Positions 9,593-18,075 of a stretch of 64,000 nucleotides of DNA are shown here, piece by piece; the stretch's first letter is position 1; the number at the start of each line of letters is the position of its first letter. The notes below the pieces were generated by a model. It searched no databases and had not been told where the DNA came from. It saw only the letters and a program-made list of their open reading frames with translations. This DNA comes from Treponema sp. (GTDB taxonomy: Bacteria > Spirochaetota > Spirochaetia > Treponematales > Breznakiellaceae), in the NCBI GenBank assembly GCA_009782555.1, contig WRIV01000006.1, forward strand, positions 62,001 through 126,000, written 5' to 3'. The translations under genes were made by a program, and so were the position numbers.

Positions 9593-10819
9593 TTATTGAC
9601 GCCACTCCTCCACCGCTTCCTTAAAAGCTGGTGCGGAAGCGCGGATCACCCCTTCGTCAACGCAGTAGGCAAAGCGTATCCAGCCGGGGGCGCCAAAACC
9701 GCTTCCCGGTACTCCCAGAACAAGGTGTTTTTTCAGACAGTCAGAAAAAGCCTCGTCGCCGCCTGTTTCTTCTGTTTTACTGCCGGCGTTTTTGGGAGGC
9801 ACCTTGCCAAAAAAATAAAAAGCCCCTTCCGGCTTCGCATAATGTATTCCCGCATGGTCCAGAATTTCCTTAAAGGCAGCACGGCGGCGTTCGTATACTT
9901 CCAACGCCACCCGTTCTCCGGTAAGTTCCGCCACCATGCGCTGCATCAATGCCGGGGCGTTGACAAAACCCAGTACCCTGGTGGCATAGATCATGGCCCC
10001 CAGAAGATCTTCCCTGCCGCTAATCTCCGGCGCAGCGGCAATGTACCCAATCCGTTCACCGGGAAGGGAAAGGCTCTTTGAATAGGAAGTAACCACGATC
10101 GATTCTTCGTAGGCGGAAAGGATCGGCGGCACGGTAATCCCGTCGTAGGCAATTTCCCGGTAAGGTTCATCCGCCACGAGGCAGGGCCGCCGTCCCGTCC
10201 TGTTTCCGTAACCTCGCAGCAGTTCCACCAGGGCGGCAATATCGGCGGCGGAATACACCTTTCCGGTTGGATTGTGGGGAGAGTTGATCAGCACCGCCGC
10301 CGTCTTTGGGGAAAGAACTCTTTCTATTGAACGAACATCAAGGGCAAAATCAGAAAGGCTTTCTGCCTCAATAAGTTTTCCTCCATGGTTACTAACATAG
10401 GATCGGTATTCCATAAAGTAAGGCTTGGGGACGATCACTTCGTCACCAGGGTTAAGAATGCTCTTAAAGACCACGTTAAGGCCCCCCGCTGCTCCCACCG
10501 ACATGATAATGTGGGATGCCGGTACAGTGCAGTGATGATCAGCGGAAGCTTTCTTTGCCAGCGTCTCCCGGACTGCAGGGAATCCCGCATTGGGCATATA
10601 GCCGTGGGTTCCCTTTGATTTTCCCGCAGCATCTTCCTCTGCCAGCCGGGAAAAAACACGGTAAAACGCCGGAGGCGGATCCAGATCGGGGTTCCCAATG
10701 GAAAAATCAAAAACCTTCTCCGGGCCGTGTTGTTTTTTTAATTCGTTCCCTTCTTCAAATAGCTTGCGGATCATCGAAGATGAAGCAAGGGCATCCTTAA
10801 CTGCATTTGCAATGGCCAT
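9593..10819 (-). CDS. Pyridoxal-phosphate class I/II aminotransferase
   Basis: FSIGNPDLDPP, INSPHNPTGKVYS, SYSKSLSLPGERIGYIA. Confidence 0.94.
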   Translation of the reverse strand: MAIANAVKDALASSSMIRKLFEEGNELKKQHGPEKVFDFSIGNPDLDPPPAFYRVFSRLAEEDAAGKSKGTHGYMPNAGFPAVRETLAKKASADHHCTVPASHIIMSVGAAGGLNVVFKSILNPGDEVIVPKPYFMEYRSYVSNHGGKLIEAESLSDFALDVRSIERVLSPKTAAVLINSPHNPTGKVYSAADIAALVELLRGYGNRTGRRPCLVADEPYREIAYDGITVPPILSAYEESIVVTSYSKSLSLPGERIGYIAAAPEISGREDLLGAMIYATRVLGFVNAPALMQRMVAELTGERVALEVYERRRAAFKEILDHAGIHYAKPEGAFYFFGKVPPKNAGSKTEETGGDEAFSDCLKKHLVLGVPGSGFGAPGWIRFAYCVDEGVIRASAPAFKEAVEEWRQ

Positions 10820-10841
10820 AGTTCCAGTATATAGTTACTCC

Positions 10842-11570
10842 GTGGCCGCTTCAATAACCCTAAAAAAACTCATCGCCCTTCGAAAAACCAGCCTTGTTGA
10901 CTATCCTGGGTTGATAAGTGCTGGGATCTTTTTTCCCGGCTGCAATCTTCGCTGCCCCTGGTGCCACAACCGGGAACTGGTACTGGGAAATGCAGATTAT
11001 TCGCAAGAGGACGGCATTAATGCGAATGCAGATTATATCACCCTGGAAGCAGCCCTAGGGCACCTAAAAAAACGCCGCAAGGTACTGGGAGGGACCGTAT
11101 TAAGCGGCGGTGAACCGACTTTGTTTCCTGGTCTTGGTGAATTGATTGAGCAAATCAAAACACTGGGGCTTAAAGTAAAACTCGACACCAACGGCCTTTT
11201 GCCCGATGCGCTGGAAACCCTATTTAACGCCGAAAAAACCCGGCCCGATTATATCGCCATGGATCTAAAAACTTCTCCGGAACGGTACAGTGAACTGGTG
11301 CCGGAAAATGTTTCGGGGACTGCCGATCCCGGCGAAGCGATAAAACACAGTTCCGCCCTAATCCGCGCTTCGGGTATCTCCCATGAATTTCGCAGCCTGG
11401 CATTACCATTTGGCAGCACGGCATTGTCCCCGCGGCCAAACAATAAACAAAAACCCTACTTTGATGAACAGGACAAAGCTGCGCTGGCCGCTTTAGCTGG
11501 AGACAGCCCCTGGCACATACGGCCCTTTGTGCCGGGGAATTGTCTGGATCCTGCCTGGAATAATATTTAG
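10842..11570 (+). CDS. Radical SAM activating enzyme (anaerobic RNR/PFL activase-like)
   Basis: TSLVDYPGLISAGIFFPGCNLRCPWCHNREL, GGEPTLFPGL; start uncertain (GTG 10842 or ATG 10812). Confidence 0.85.
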   Translation: MAASITLKKLIALRKTSLVDYPGLISAGIFFPGCNLRCPWCHNRELVLGNADYSQEDGINANADYITLEAALGHLKKRRKVLGGTVLSGGEPTLFPGLGELIEQIKTLGLKVKLDTNGLLPDALETLFNAEKTRPDYIAMDLKTSPERYSELVPENVSGTADPGEAIKHSSALIRASGISHEFRSLALPFGSTALSPRPNNKQKPYFDEQDKAALAALAGDSPWHIRPFVPGNCLDPAWNNI

Positions 11571-12688
11571 CGGCGGTAAACGGCGGAGGGCATCTCCACA
11601 TTGAAGGTCTTGAGCACGCAGGAGCTTTTGCCGTCAAAAAGGCCCGTTTTTGTAAGGGCATTCTGAAGTTTTTCCACCACATCATGGGAAACGATAATGT
11701 CACAGAGTTCCCGGGAATGTGATTCCATGGCCTGCTCCTGATCAAGATTTGAGTAACTGCGCCTTTCAAGATAATTATGGGTTGCGCCTCGAGCGCCATT
11801 TTCCATTGCCGTTCTGCGGAACAACTCCACTTCTTCTTCCTCACCGATAAAAAAAAGTCCGTAGGTATTAACGGCTCTTTCTTCATGGACGGGCCTGTGC
11901 CGGTGAGATCCATGGCGGCGCCAGTCACTCGATCCATGAACCTCATCCAGGGCGGCGATGACCTGCTCCATTGTCGCCGCATGGGTGCGTTTTCCCTGCC
12001 TGATTCGCAAATTTACCACCGGTGCATGGACAAAGAGCCGGTACAAAAAACCCTGGCCGGGGGCATCAAGGCGGGCCCGGGGAATAAGGGTCTTTTCAAC
12101 AAGCTCCGCATCGGAACGAGGAACGACAAGCCAGAGAATCTCTTTTTCTACTGGGATGGTTATCCTTAACAATCCCAGTTTGTCCCTGACACCCATGCCG
12201 GTACCAAAAAAAATAACCGGCACACAGATACCCAGTTCAAGCAGCGCCCGGGCAAGGGAATCTCCGGATCCCCGGGGAACAATACAGCTTATAAGGGCGT
12301 GTTCTTCATACTGGAATTTGCCGATATTTCCGCAGATCCTGTCAAGTTTTTCGGTATCAAAAGAAAGCGGCGTTCCCCGGCGAAGATCAATATGCTGTGC
12401 AAGGACACAGCCTCTCCCTCCCATTTTTAGATCCGTCGCCTCGGCAATGCGGCGCATTATCCCTTCTTCATATACGGAAGGAACATAAAACCGGTAAATC
12501 AAGGCCCGCCTTTCATCAAGCCTGGTTCCCGGATGAATCCCGAAAAAGCCCTGATGATCAATCAAAGACATTTGTTTAGCAGGCTGGACAAATATTTCGG
12601 GCAAAGCAAGGTCTTCAAGGCACTGATCCATGGCTTTGGCAATGTTCATATCTGCAACACAGATGATGCTGGAAAGACTATTCTGCAT
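11567..12688 (-). CDS. Multi-domain P-II (GlnB)-like protein, apparently three tandem domains
   Basis: Three segments each ending in similar beta-strand motifs (CVLAQHIDLRRG; LYRLFVHAPVVNLRIRQG; SCVLKTFNVEMPSAVYRR); overlaps DUF1538 gene by 11 bp. Confidence 0.65.
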   Translation of the reverse strand: MQNSLSSIICVADMNIAKAMDQCLEDLALPEIFVQPAKQMSLIDHQGFFGIHPGTRLDERRALIYRFYVPSVYEEGIMRRIAEATDLKMGGRGCVLAQHIDLRRGTPLSFDTEKLDRICGNIGKFQYEEHALISCIVPRGSGDSLARALLELGICVPVIFFGTGMGVRDKLGLLRITIPVEKEILWLVVPRSDAELVEKTLIPRARLDAPGQGFLYRLFVHAPVVNLRIRQGKRTHAATMEQVIAALDEVHGSSDWRRHGSHRHRPVHEERAVNTYGLFFIGEEEEVELFRRTAMENGARGATHNYLERRSYSNLDQEQAMESHSRELCDIIVSHDVVEKLQNALTKTGLFDGKSSCVLKTFNVEMPSAVYRR

Positions 12689-14672
12689 AGCCGCCCCCTA
12701 TAGCCCGCTTCGATTTTTCCGTGTCGATGATCCCCGACACCAGGATCACAATGATCGGGAAAACGCTTGCCATGGCCACAATGCCAAAGGCGCCGTCTGC
12801 CCGCAGGGAATCGCTCCCCAGCCCCAGGCCGGTGGTAATAATTATAGGAACGGCGATGGGACCGGTAGCAATGCCCGCCACATCCCACGCTATCGAAGAA
12901 AAATCCTCCGGCGCAAAAACCGTCAGGATCAGCGCCAGCGCATAGCAGGGCGCAAGCATCCACGTTAGGTGAATGCTTCCTATAGGGAGCAGATTACTGA
13001 AAAGCACCCGCGCAAAACCAGCGGCCATGCCGCAGCCCACACCGACGGCGGCGATCAAAATCAACTTTGTTCGCTTAAAAGTCCCCGTGGTCATTTCCTC
13101 GACGGTAACGGCGGTAACAGCAAGGGCAGGCTCGGCAAAAATCGCCAAAAATCCCAAAAGAAAGGCAATCGCCAAAATTGCCAGATAAGCGCCGGTGGTG
13201 CCAAAATGGTCAAACAAAGCCCGATCAACGGGAATGTGAACATAGGTTTGATCTGAGAGCCGCTCGGGAACAAATTTTTGCGGAGACAATCCCTTTTCTC
13301 CGGCAATCCAGATGTAGGTTTCCGGTCCCGTTTCCCCCGGAACCGTTATGAACGAATAATCGCCGACTCCTTTTAGTACTACCGTTTCATCGGTACGGGC
13401 TGTTTCCGAATAGGCGTGCCTGAAGGAACTGCCCGCCTGGGAACTTAGGGCAGTGATACCGCCGGTCATTCCAAGGTTAAGGGCAAACATTCCTATCGCT
13501 GCAAATGCTATTCCCAAAACGGCGACATCAAAATTGTGTATTCTGTCCCGGGCAATCAAAATAATGGAAATTATCAGTGTCAAGGCAAGAGGCAGGACTG
13601 CAAAGAGTGCGGCGTGGAAAAAATCCAAAAGCGACCGGGAACTGAACGCCGACTCCTCATTCTGCAGATGTTTTATGTTTAACGGCTGATCGGGAAAATT
13701 CCTGTAATACTCTTCGCTGGAAAGATCGCCGGACTGTACCGCCTCTTCAGCCATTTTTGCCAGTTCTTCCGTACCTCCTGCGACATAGACCGCCTTTGCC
13801 CGCTGTTCCGGTTCAGGAGAAAAAAAAGCCTGCGCACCGGAAGGCATGGGCACCCTGGAGCCAAGCAGTGCCGCCAGAAGCAGAACGCCCGCCACCGGCA
13901 GCGCCGAAGCAAGGGTAACCAGCCCCAGTCCAGAGCTGTTCGAACTTTTCCCTCCGGTCTTCACCACACCCAAGCCAAGGGCCAGAATGATCGGTACGGT
14001 CACCGCTCCGGTTGCCGCTCCGCCCGCATCCCAGGCAAGGTTCACCACCGGGCGGAGAACGGGGTTTTGATCAAACACGCAGCTTACGGTCACAATAATT
14101 GGAATTATGATAAACACCGGCGGCTTAAACGCCCAGCCAAACATGAAACGGAATACTCCCAGCACCACCGAAAACCCCACCCCCGCCGCAATGGCCGCCA
14201 CAAGCCATGTAGTACCGCGGTTGAGCAAGAGGTACAACAGCGGCGCATTCCATGCGGGAATGATGCTCCCCTGGTGCTGTAACACGGCAATGGCCGGCTC
14301 CGCCAGGGTTGCCGCAATGCCGATAACAATGGAAAAAATTGCGACTCCGGCGGCGCCGATCTTCGCCGGCAGCCTCATCCCGCACTGTTCGCCCAGAGGC
14401 ATGATCCCCAGAAAGAGCCCCTCCAAAAAAAACGACAGTCCCAGAATTGCCGCACCTACGCAAACAGCCACCGAAAGCGAATGCTGCAGCGGCGCTCTCA
14501 GCACAAAGTATTGAATAGCAGCCAAAAATATGCTGACCAGCAGCACCGCCCGGAACTGGGGCTTTACCTTGGACAAAACGTAACTGCCAACCAATGGAAA
14601 TATCTGTTTGGGGGATAGGATAATTTGCGGTTTTGGAAACAGCCTGTTCTTCAGCTTCTTAAAAAAAGTCAC
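12678..14672 (-). CDS. DUF1538 family membrane protein, internally duplicated
   Basis: Repeated TLAEPAIAVL / IFAEPALAVT and WDAGGAATGAVTVPIILALGLGV / WDVAGIATGPIAVPIIITTGLGLG. Confidence 0.8.
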   Translation of the reverse strand: MTFFKKLKNRLFPKPQIILSPKQIFPLVGSYVLSKVKPQFRAVLLVSIFLAAIQYFVLRAPLQHSLSVAVCVGAAILGLSFFLEGLFLGIMPLGEQCGMRLPAKIGAAGVAIFSIVIGIAATLAEPAIAVLQHQGSIIPAWNAPLLYLLLNRGTTWLVAAIAAGVGFSVVLGVFRFMFGWAFKPPVFIIIPIIVTVSCVFDQNPVLRPVVNLAWDAGGAATGAVTVPIILALGLGVVKTGGKSSNSSGLGLVTLASALPVAGVLLLAALLGSRVPMPSGAQAFFSPEPEQRAKAVYVAGGTEELAKMAEEAVQSGDLSSEEYYRNFPDQPLNIKHLQNEESAFSSRSLLDFFHAALFAVLPLALTLIISIILIARDRIHNFDVAVLGIAFAAIGMFALNLGMTGGITALSSQAGSSFRHAYSETARTDETVVLKGVGDYSFITVPGETGPETYIWIAGEKGLSPQKFVPERLSDQTYVHIPVDRALFDHFGTTGAYLAILAIAFLLGFLAIFAEPALAVTAVTVEEMTTGTFKRTKLILIAAVGVGCGMAAGFARVLFSNLLPIGSIHLTWMLAPCYALALILTVFAPEDFSSIAWDVAGIATGPIAVPIIITTGLGLGSDSLRADGAFGIVAMASVFPIIVILVSGIIDTEKSKRAIGGGYAE

Positions 14673-14720
14673 ACTGCCTCTTTGCTAAACGGGAAATTCC
14701 CCTGGAAAAACAGCGTCTGC

Positions 14721-15635
14721 TCAGGCGGTAAAGACAAACGCACCGTAACCTACAAAGGAATCGGGAAACACCCCTTCATCTTCTATGCTGATATCAGCGC
14801 TGGTTCCATAAGCCAAAAGTTCGGCGGCACTGCCCTTCGAGCCTGGCATTCCTGCGGCCCTGAATTCTTCCGCATAGCCCATTACTCCCAGGACGGCTCC
14901 GGCTGAACAGGCGGAATGTTCCTCCCCGGCCCGGTTCAACACGGCGGAGGGATCACCCGCTTCCACAGCACCGATAAAGCGCCGGTCATTCACCGTTTTT
15001 ACCCAGTCTAAAGCTTCCTGGCCGGTACCATGGGGGCAAAAATGGTAATGCGCTCCATAATGGGTCAAATCGGTGGATCCCAAAACAAGGAGTTCCCTGT
15101 CCAGAGAAGCGGCGGTCCGGGCCAGAATTTTCCCCGCATTAAAAGAAAGAATATCCGCAGGAAACCGGGCCCAGAGGAGCATTGCTTCGGGAAAAAAGTA
15201 TTTGACCATGGGGAGGAGGACCTCCACGGTGTTATCCTGATACCGATCTTCGGCGGTTTTAAAGCCGGGGATGGATTGAAAATTATTTAAAAGGACTCCC
15301 CGCAGTTCCCCGTCTATTTCCATGCCTCCCAGGGGGGTATCCGCCGCATCCTCCATGGCAAAAAGGGCCGGCATACCTTCCGGCAGGTGGCCTCCGATAA
15401 TGGCTATCGTACCGGGCCGGTCAATTCCGAATTGAGGGTTATCTACCCCCAGGGCCGCCACTGCCCAAGCCGCCAAGGATCCGGAATAATGCCATCCCGC
15501 ATGGGGGGCCACAGCGGCAATGGTCCGTCCCGCTGGTTTTGGACCGGTTTCGGCGCTTTTTTGCAAAAAATCCCCAATTTTTAGAGGATTCTGGAAATAC
15601 CAGCCCGGTTGAAGCAAGGTTTTTCGCAAATTCAT
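14721..15635 (-). CDS. MEMO1 family (AmmeMemoRadiSam system protein B-like)
   Basis: PHAGWHYSGSLAAWA, STDLTHYGAHYHF; start set at ATG 15635. Confidence 0.88.
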   Translation of the reverse strand: MNLRKTLLQPGWYFQNPLKIGDFLQKSAETGPKPAGRTIAAVAPHAGWHYSGSLAAWAVAALGVDNPQFGIDRPGTIAIIGGHLPEGMPALFAMEDAADTPLGGMEIDGELRGVLLNNFQSIPGFKTAEDRYQDNTVEVLLPMVKYFFPEAMLLWARFPADILSFNAGKILARTAASLDRELLVLGSTDLTHYGAHYHFCPHGTGQEALDWVKTVNDRRFIGAVEAGDPSAVLNRAGEEHSACSAGAVLGVMGYAEEFRAAGMPGSKGSAAELLAYGTSADISIEDEGVFPDSFVGYGAFVFTA

Positions 15636-15681
15636 TATAATAAACCTAGCAGAAAAATAAAAAATCGTATACAATATTTCA

Positions 15682-17181
15682 GTGAGGAATAATGTGAGGT
15701 CAAAGATCCCGGCTGTTATAGCCCTGTTCTGCATACTGATATATTTGGCGGCCTTCCTGCATGGAGCTTTTGAGGTGTACATCAGTATCAAGGAGCAAAA
15801 GCGCCAGGCAGAACAGGAACTGGATGGGATGAAAAGCCTTATCACCCAAAATAGTTCGGAGTTTTTTACAGAACCCTTCAGGGAGCAGATTCGTAAACGG
15901 CTGGCTGATTGTACCGCCCTCCAGGGAATCATCATCACCGGTTCCCTGGGTTCCTTGGGGTTTGAAAAAGAAAATGGCGGGTTAATCAACTTGGATCAAA
16001 CTCCCCGTTTTAACTCCCGTTTTGGTTATGCTCCCCTCCAAGCCAAGCCGGTGGATATCCCCGGATTCCGGAACGTAAACATCCATGCGGTTTTTAATAC
16101 CCTTGATTATGATAATGTAATCCGGGTACTCAAACTAACCCTCACGGCAATTCTGGGGGCTCTGATCCTTTCATTCTTTACCATGATTATTACCATCCTC
16201 CGTTCCCGGGGACGTTCTCTTCCCAGTTCCGGGCTGGGAGCGGATTCTTTTATCCCGTCTCCTTCGTATGCCCCGAATCTGGATGATGATTTTGGCGGAT
16301 TTGACGAACCGGAAGCCGAGGGCGAACCCTATTCGCTCAACATGGAGCAGTTGTTGTTTGACCAGCCCGCCCTTCAGGAAACAGATACAGAGCCGGAAGC
16401 CGAGGGCGAACCCTATTCGCTCAACATGGAGCAGTTGTTGTTTGACCAGCCCGCCCTTCAGGAAACAGATACAGAGCCGGAAGCCGAAGGCGAACCCTAT
16501 TCGCTCAACATGGAACAGTTGTTATTTGACCAGCCCGCCCTTCAGGAAACAGATACAGAGCCGGAAACCCCGGACGAAGATGACTTCCATCTGGACGATT
16601 TTCTTGATGAAGATGATCTAAGCCTGCCGGAAAGTACGCCGGTAGAATCGTCCGGTTCGAAACCCAGCGGCCTTTATTCCCCCCGGAGCAACATCGGCTG
16701 GGAATCCTATACCCAGGACAGGCTTGCATCGGAACTCCACCGCTGCGCCGCATCGGAACAGGATTTGGTGGTCCTTCTTATGGAATGCGGAGAAGGGGTT
16801 AACTGCGACGGCAGGCTCTACAAAAAAATAGCCGACGAAGCGGTGGAACTGTTTAACCTGAAGGATCTAAGTTTTGAATACGGTGACCGGGGAATTACGG
16901 TGATCATTCCCAACGCCGGTTTGGAACAGGGCATAACCAAGGTCGAAGAATTCCATGCCCGGATCTTAAAAACCTGTTCCGGTTCTTTCCACTCCAAAAA
17001 CGATTTTCTTACCGGCATCAGTTCCCGCTCAGGCAGACTTATAGAAGCGGACCGTCTTTTTATGGAAGCTTCCCGGGCTTTGGAAAAAGCCAAACTGGAA
17101 CCAGGTTCTCCCATTGTTGCCTTTAAGAGTGATCCCGAAAAATACCGGGATTTTGTCCGAAAGGGAACCTCACTGGATTGA
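15682..17181 (+). CDS. Membrane protein with degenerate GGDEF-like C-terminal domain and internal tandem repeat
   Basis: N-terminal TM, second TM, acidic linker with 3 x 28-aa repeat, C-terminal diguanylate-cyclase-like fold without clear GGDEF. Confidence 0.6.
   Translation: MRNNVRSKIPAVIALFCILIYLAAFLHGAFEVYISIKEQKRQAEQELDGMKSLITQNSSEFFTEPFREQIRKRLADCTALQGIIITGSLGSLGFEKENGGLINLDQTPRFNSRFGYAPLQAKPVDIPGFRNVNIHAVFNTLDYDNVIRVLKLTLTAILGALILSFFTMIITILRSRGRSLPSSGLGADSFIPSPSYAPNLDDDFGGFDEPEAEGEPYSLNMEQLLFDQPALQETDTEPEAEGEPYSLNMEQLLFDQPALQETDTEPEAEGEPYSLNMEQLLFDQPALQETDTEPETPDEDDFHLDDFLDEDDLSLPESTPVESSGSKPSGLYSPRSNIGWESYTQDRLASELHRCAASEQDLVVLLMECGEGVNCDGRLYKKIADEAVELFNLKDLSFEYGDRGITVIIPNAGLEQGITKVEEFHARILKTCSGSFHSKNDFLTGISSRSGRLIEADRLFMEASRALEKAKLEPGSPIVAFKSDPEKYRDFVRKGTSLD
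16306..16557 (+). repeat. Three tandem 84-bp (28-aa) coding repeats
   Basis: Copies 16306-16389, 16390-16473, 16474-16557; copies 1 and 2 differ at 1 nt, copies 2 and 3 at 3 nt. Confidence 0.97.
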
Positions 17182-17218
17182 ACACCGTTCAACTGCGAAC
17201 GGCAGAAGGGTACGGCGA

Positions 17219-18067
17219 ATGACGGGAAATGACAAGGCTGGTCTTGCATACTTTCTCGATATGGCCGGCGATTATCTTTGCGGGGGATTTAGGCGGCCCC
17301 ATGAGGAATATGCCTTCCAGGATGATATTGATCAAACCATTTTTCCCGGCAATGCCGTACCCCGGGCCGAAGCACCGAACAAAGTCCCCGGCGATTCCCT
17401 GGATTCCGGTACAGATTCCCTAAAGACCATCGCCGCCGAAGTTGCTTCCTGCACCCGCTGCGGACTTTGTAAAACCCGGACCAACACCGTACCCGGAGAG
17501 GGAATACCTGCGCCTCTGGTGATGGTTATCGGAGAAGGTCCCGGAGCGGACGAAGACACTACGGGGCGGCCCTTTGTGGGCCGGGCAGGACAACTACTGG
17601 ATCGTATGCTGGATTCAAAGGGAAAGATTGGCCTCTCCAGGGATACGAATTGTTACATCGCCAACATTATTAAATGCAGGCCGCCGGGAAACCGCAGCCC
17701 CCAGACAGACGAAATCAGCGCCTGCGTTCCATTTCTTGTAAGACAGATTAAGATCATCAAACCAAAAATTATCTTGGCCCTGGGGAATACCGCCGTAAAA
17801 ACCCTGCTGGACAGTTCCGAAGGGATCACCCGGCTCCGGGGAATATTCACCCTGTTCCGGGGTACCCTTCTTATGCGAACTCCGGGCCTGCAAACACAGG
17901 AAGAAATGGATGATGAATTCAACATCCCTCTCCTGCCAACCTTTCACCCCAGTGCCTTGCTCCGGGACGAAAGCCTAAAAGTTCCTGTTTGGGAGGATCT
18001 CAAAATACTCCGGACAAAACTTTGTGAACTGGACGGAGAATACGCCGCCGGCGTGGCGCTCCTGTAG
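17219..18067 (+). CDS. Uracil-DNA glycosylase (family 4-like)
   Basis: CTRCGLCKTRTNTVPGEG, VMVIGEGPGADEDTTGRPFVGRAGQLLD, Fe-S cysteines. Confidence 0.92.
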   Translation: MTGNDKAGLAYFLDMAGDYLCGGFRRPHEEYAFQDDIDQTIFPGNAVPRAEAPNKVPGDSLDSGTDSLKTIAAEVASCTRCGLCKTRTNTVPGEGIPAPLVMVIGEGPGADEDTTGRPFVGRAGQLLDRMLDSKGKIGLSRDTNCYIANIIKCRPPGNRSPQTDEISACVPFLVRQIKIIKPKIILALGNTAVKTLLDSSEGITRLRGIFTLFRGTLLMRTPGLQTQEEMDDEFNIPLLPTFHPSALLRDESLKVPVWEDLKILRTKLCELDGEYAAGVALL

Positions 18068-18075
18068 CTTAGGAC

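Noticed and set aside
16268-16621. 117-aa alternative-frame ORF through the tandem repeats
   Set aside because: An 84-bp period divisible by three keeps all frames open; the true frame is the 499-aa ORF 15682..17181.
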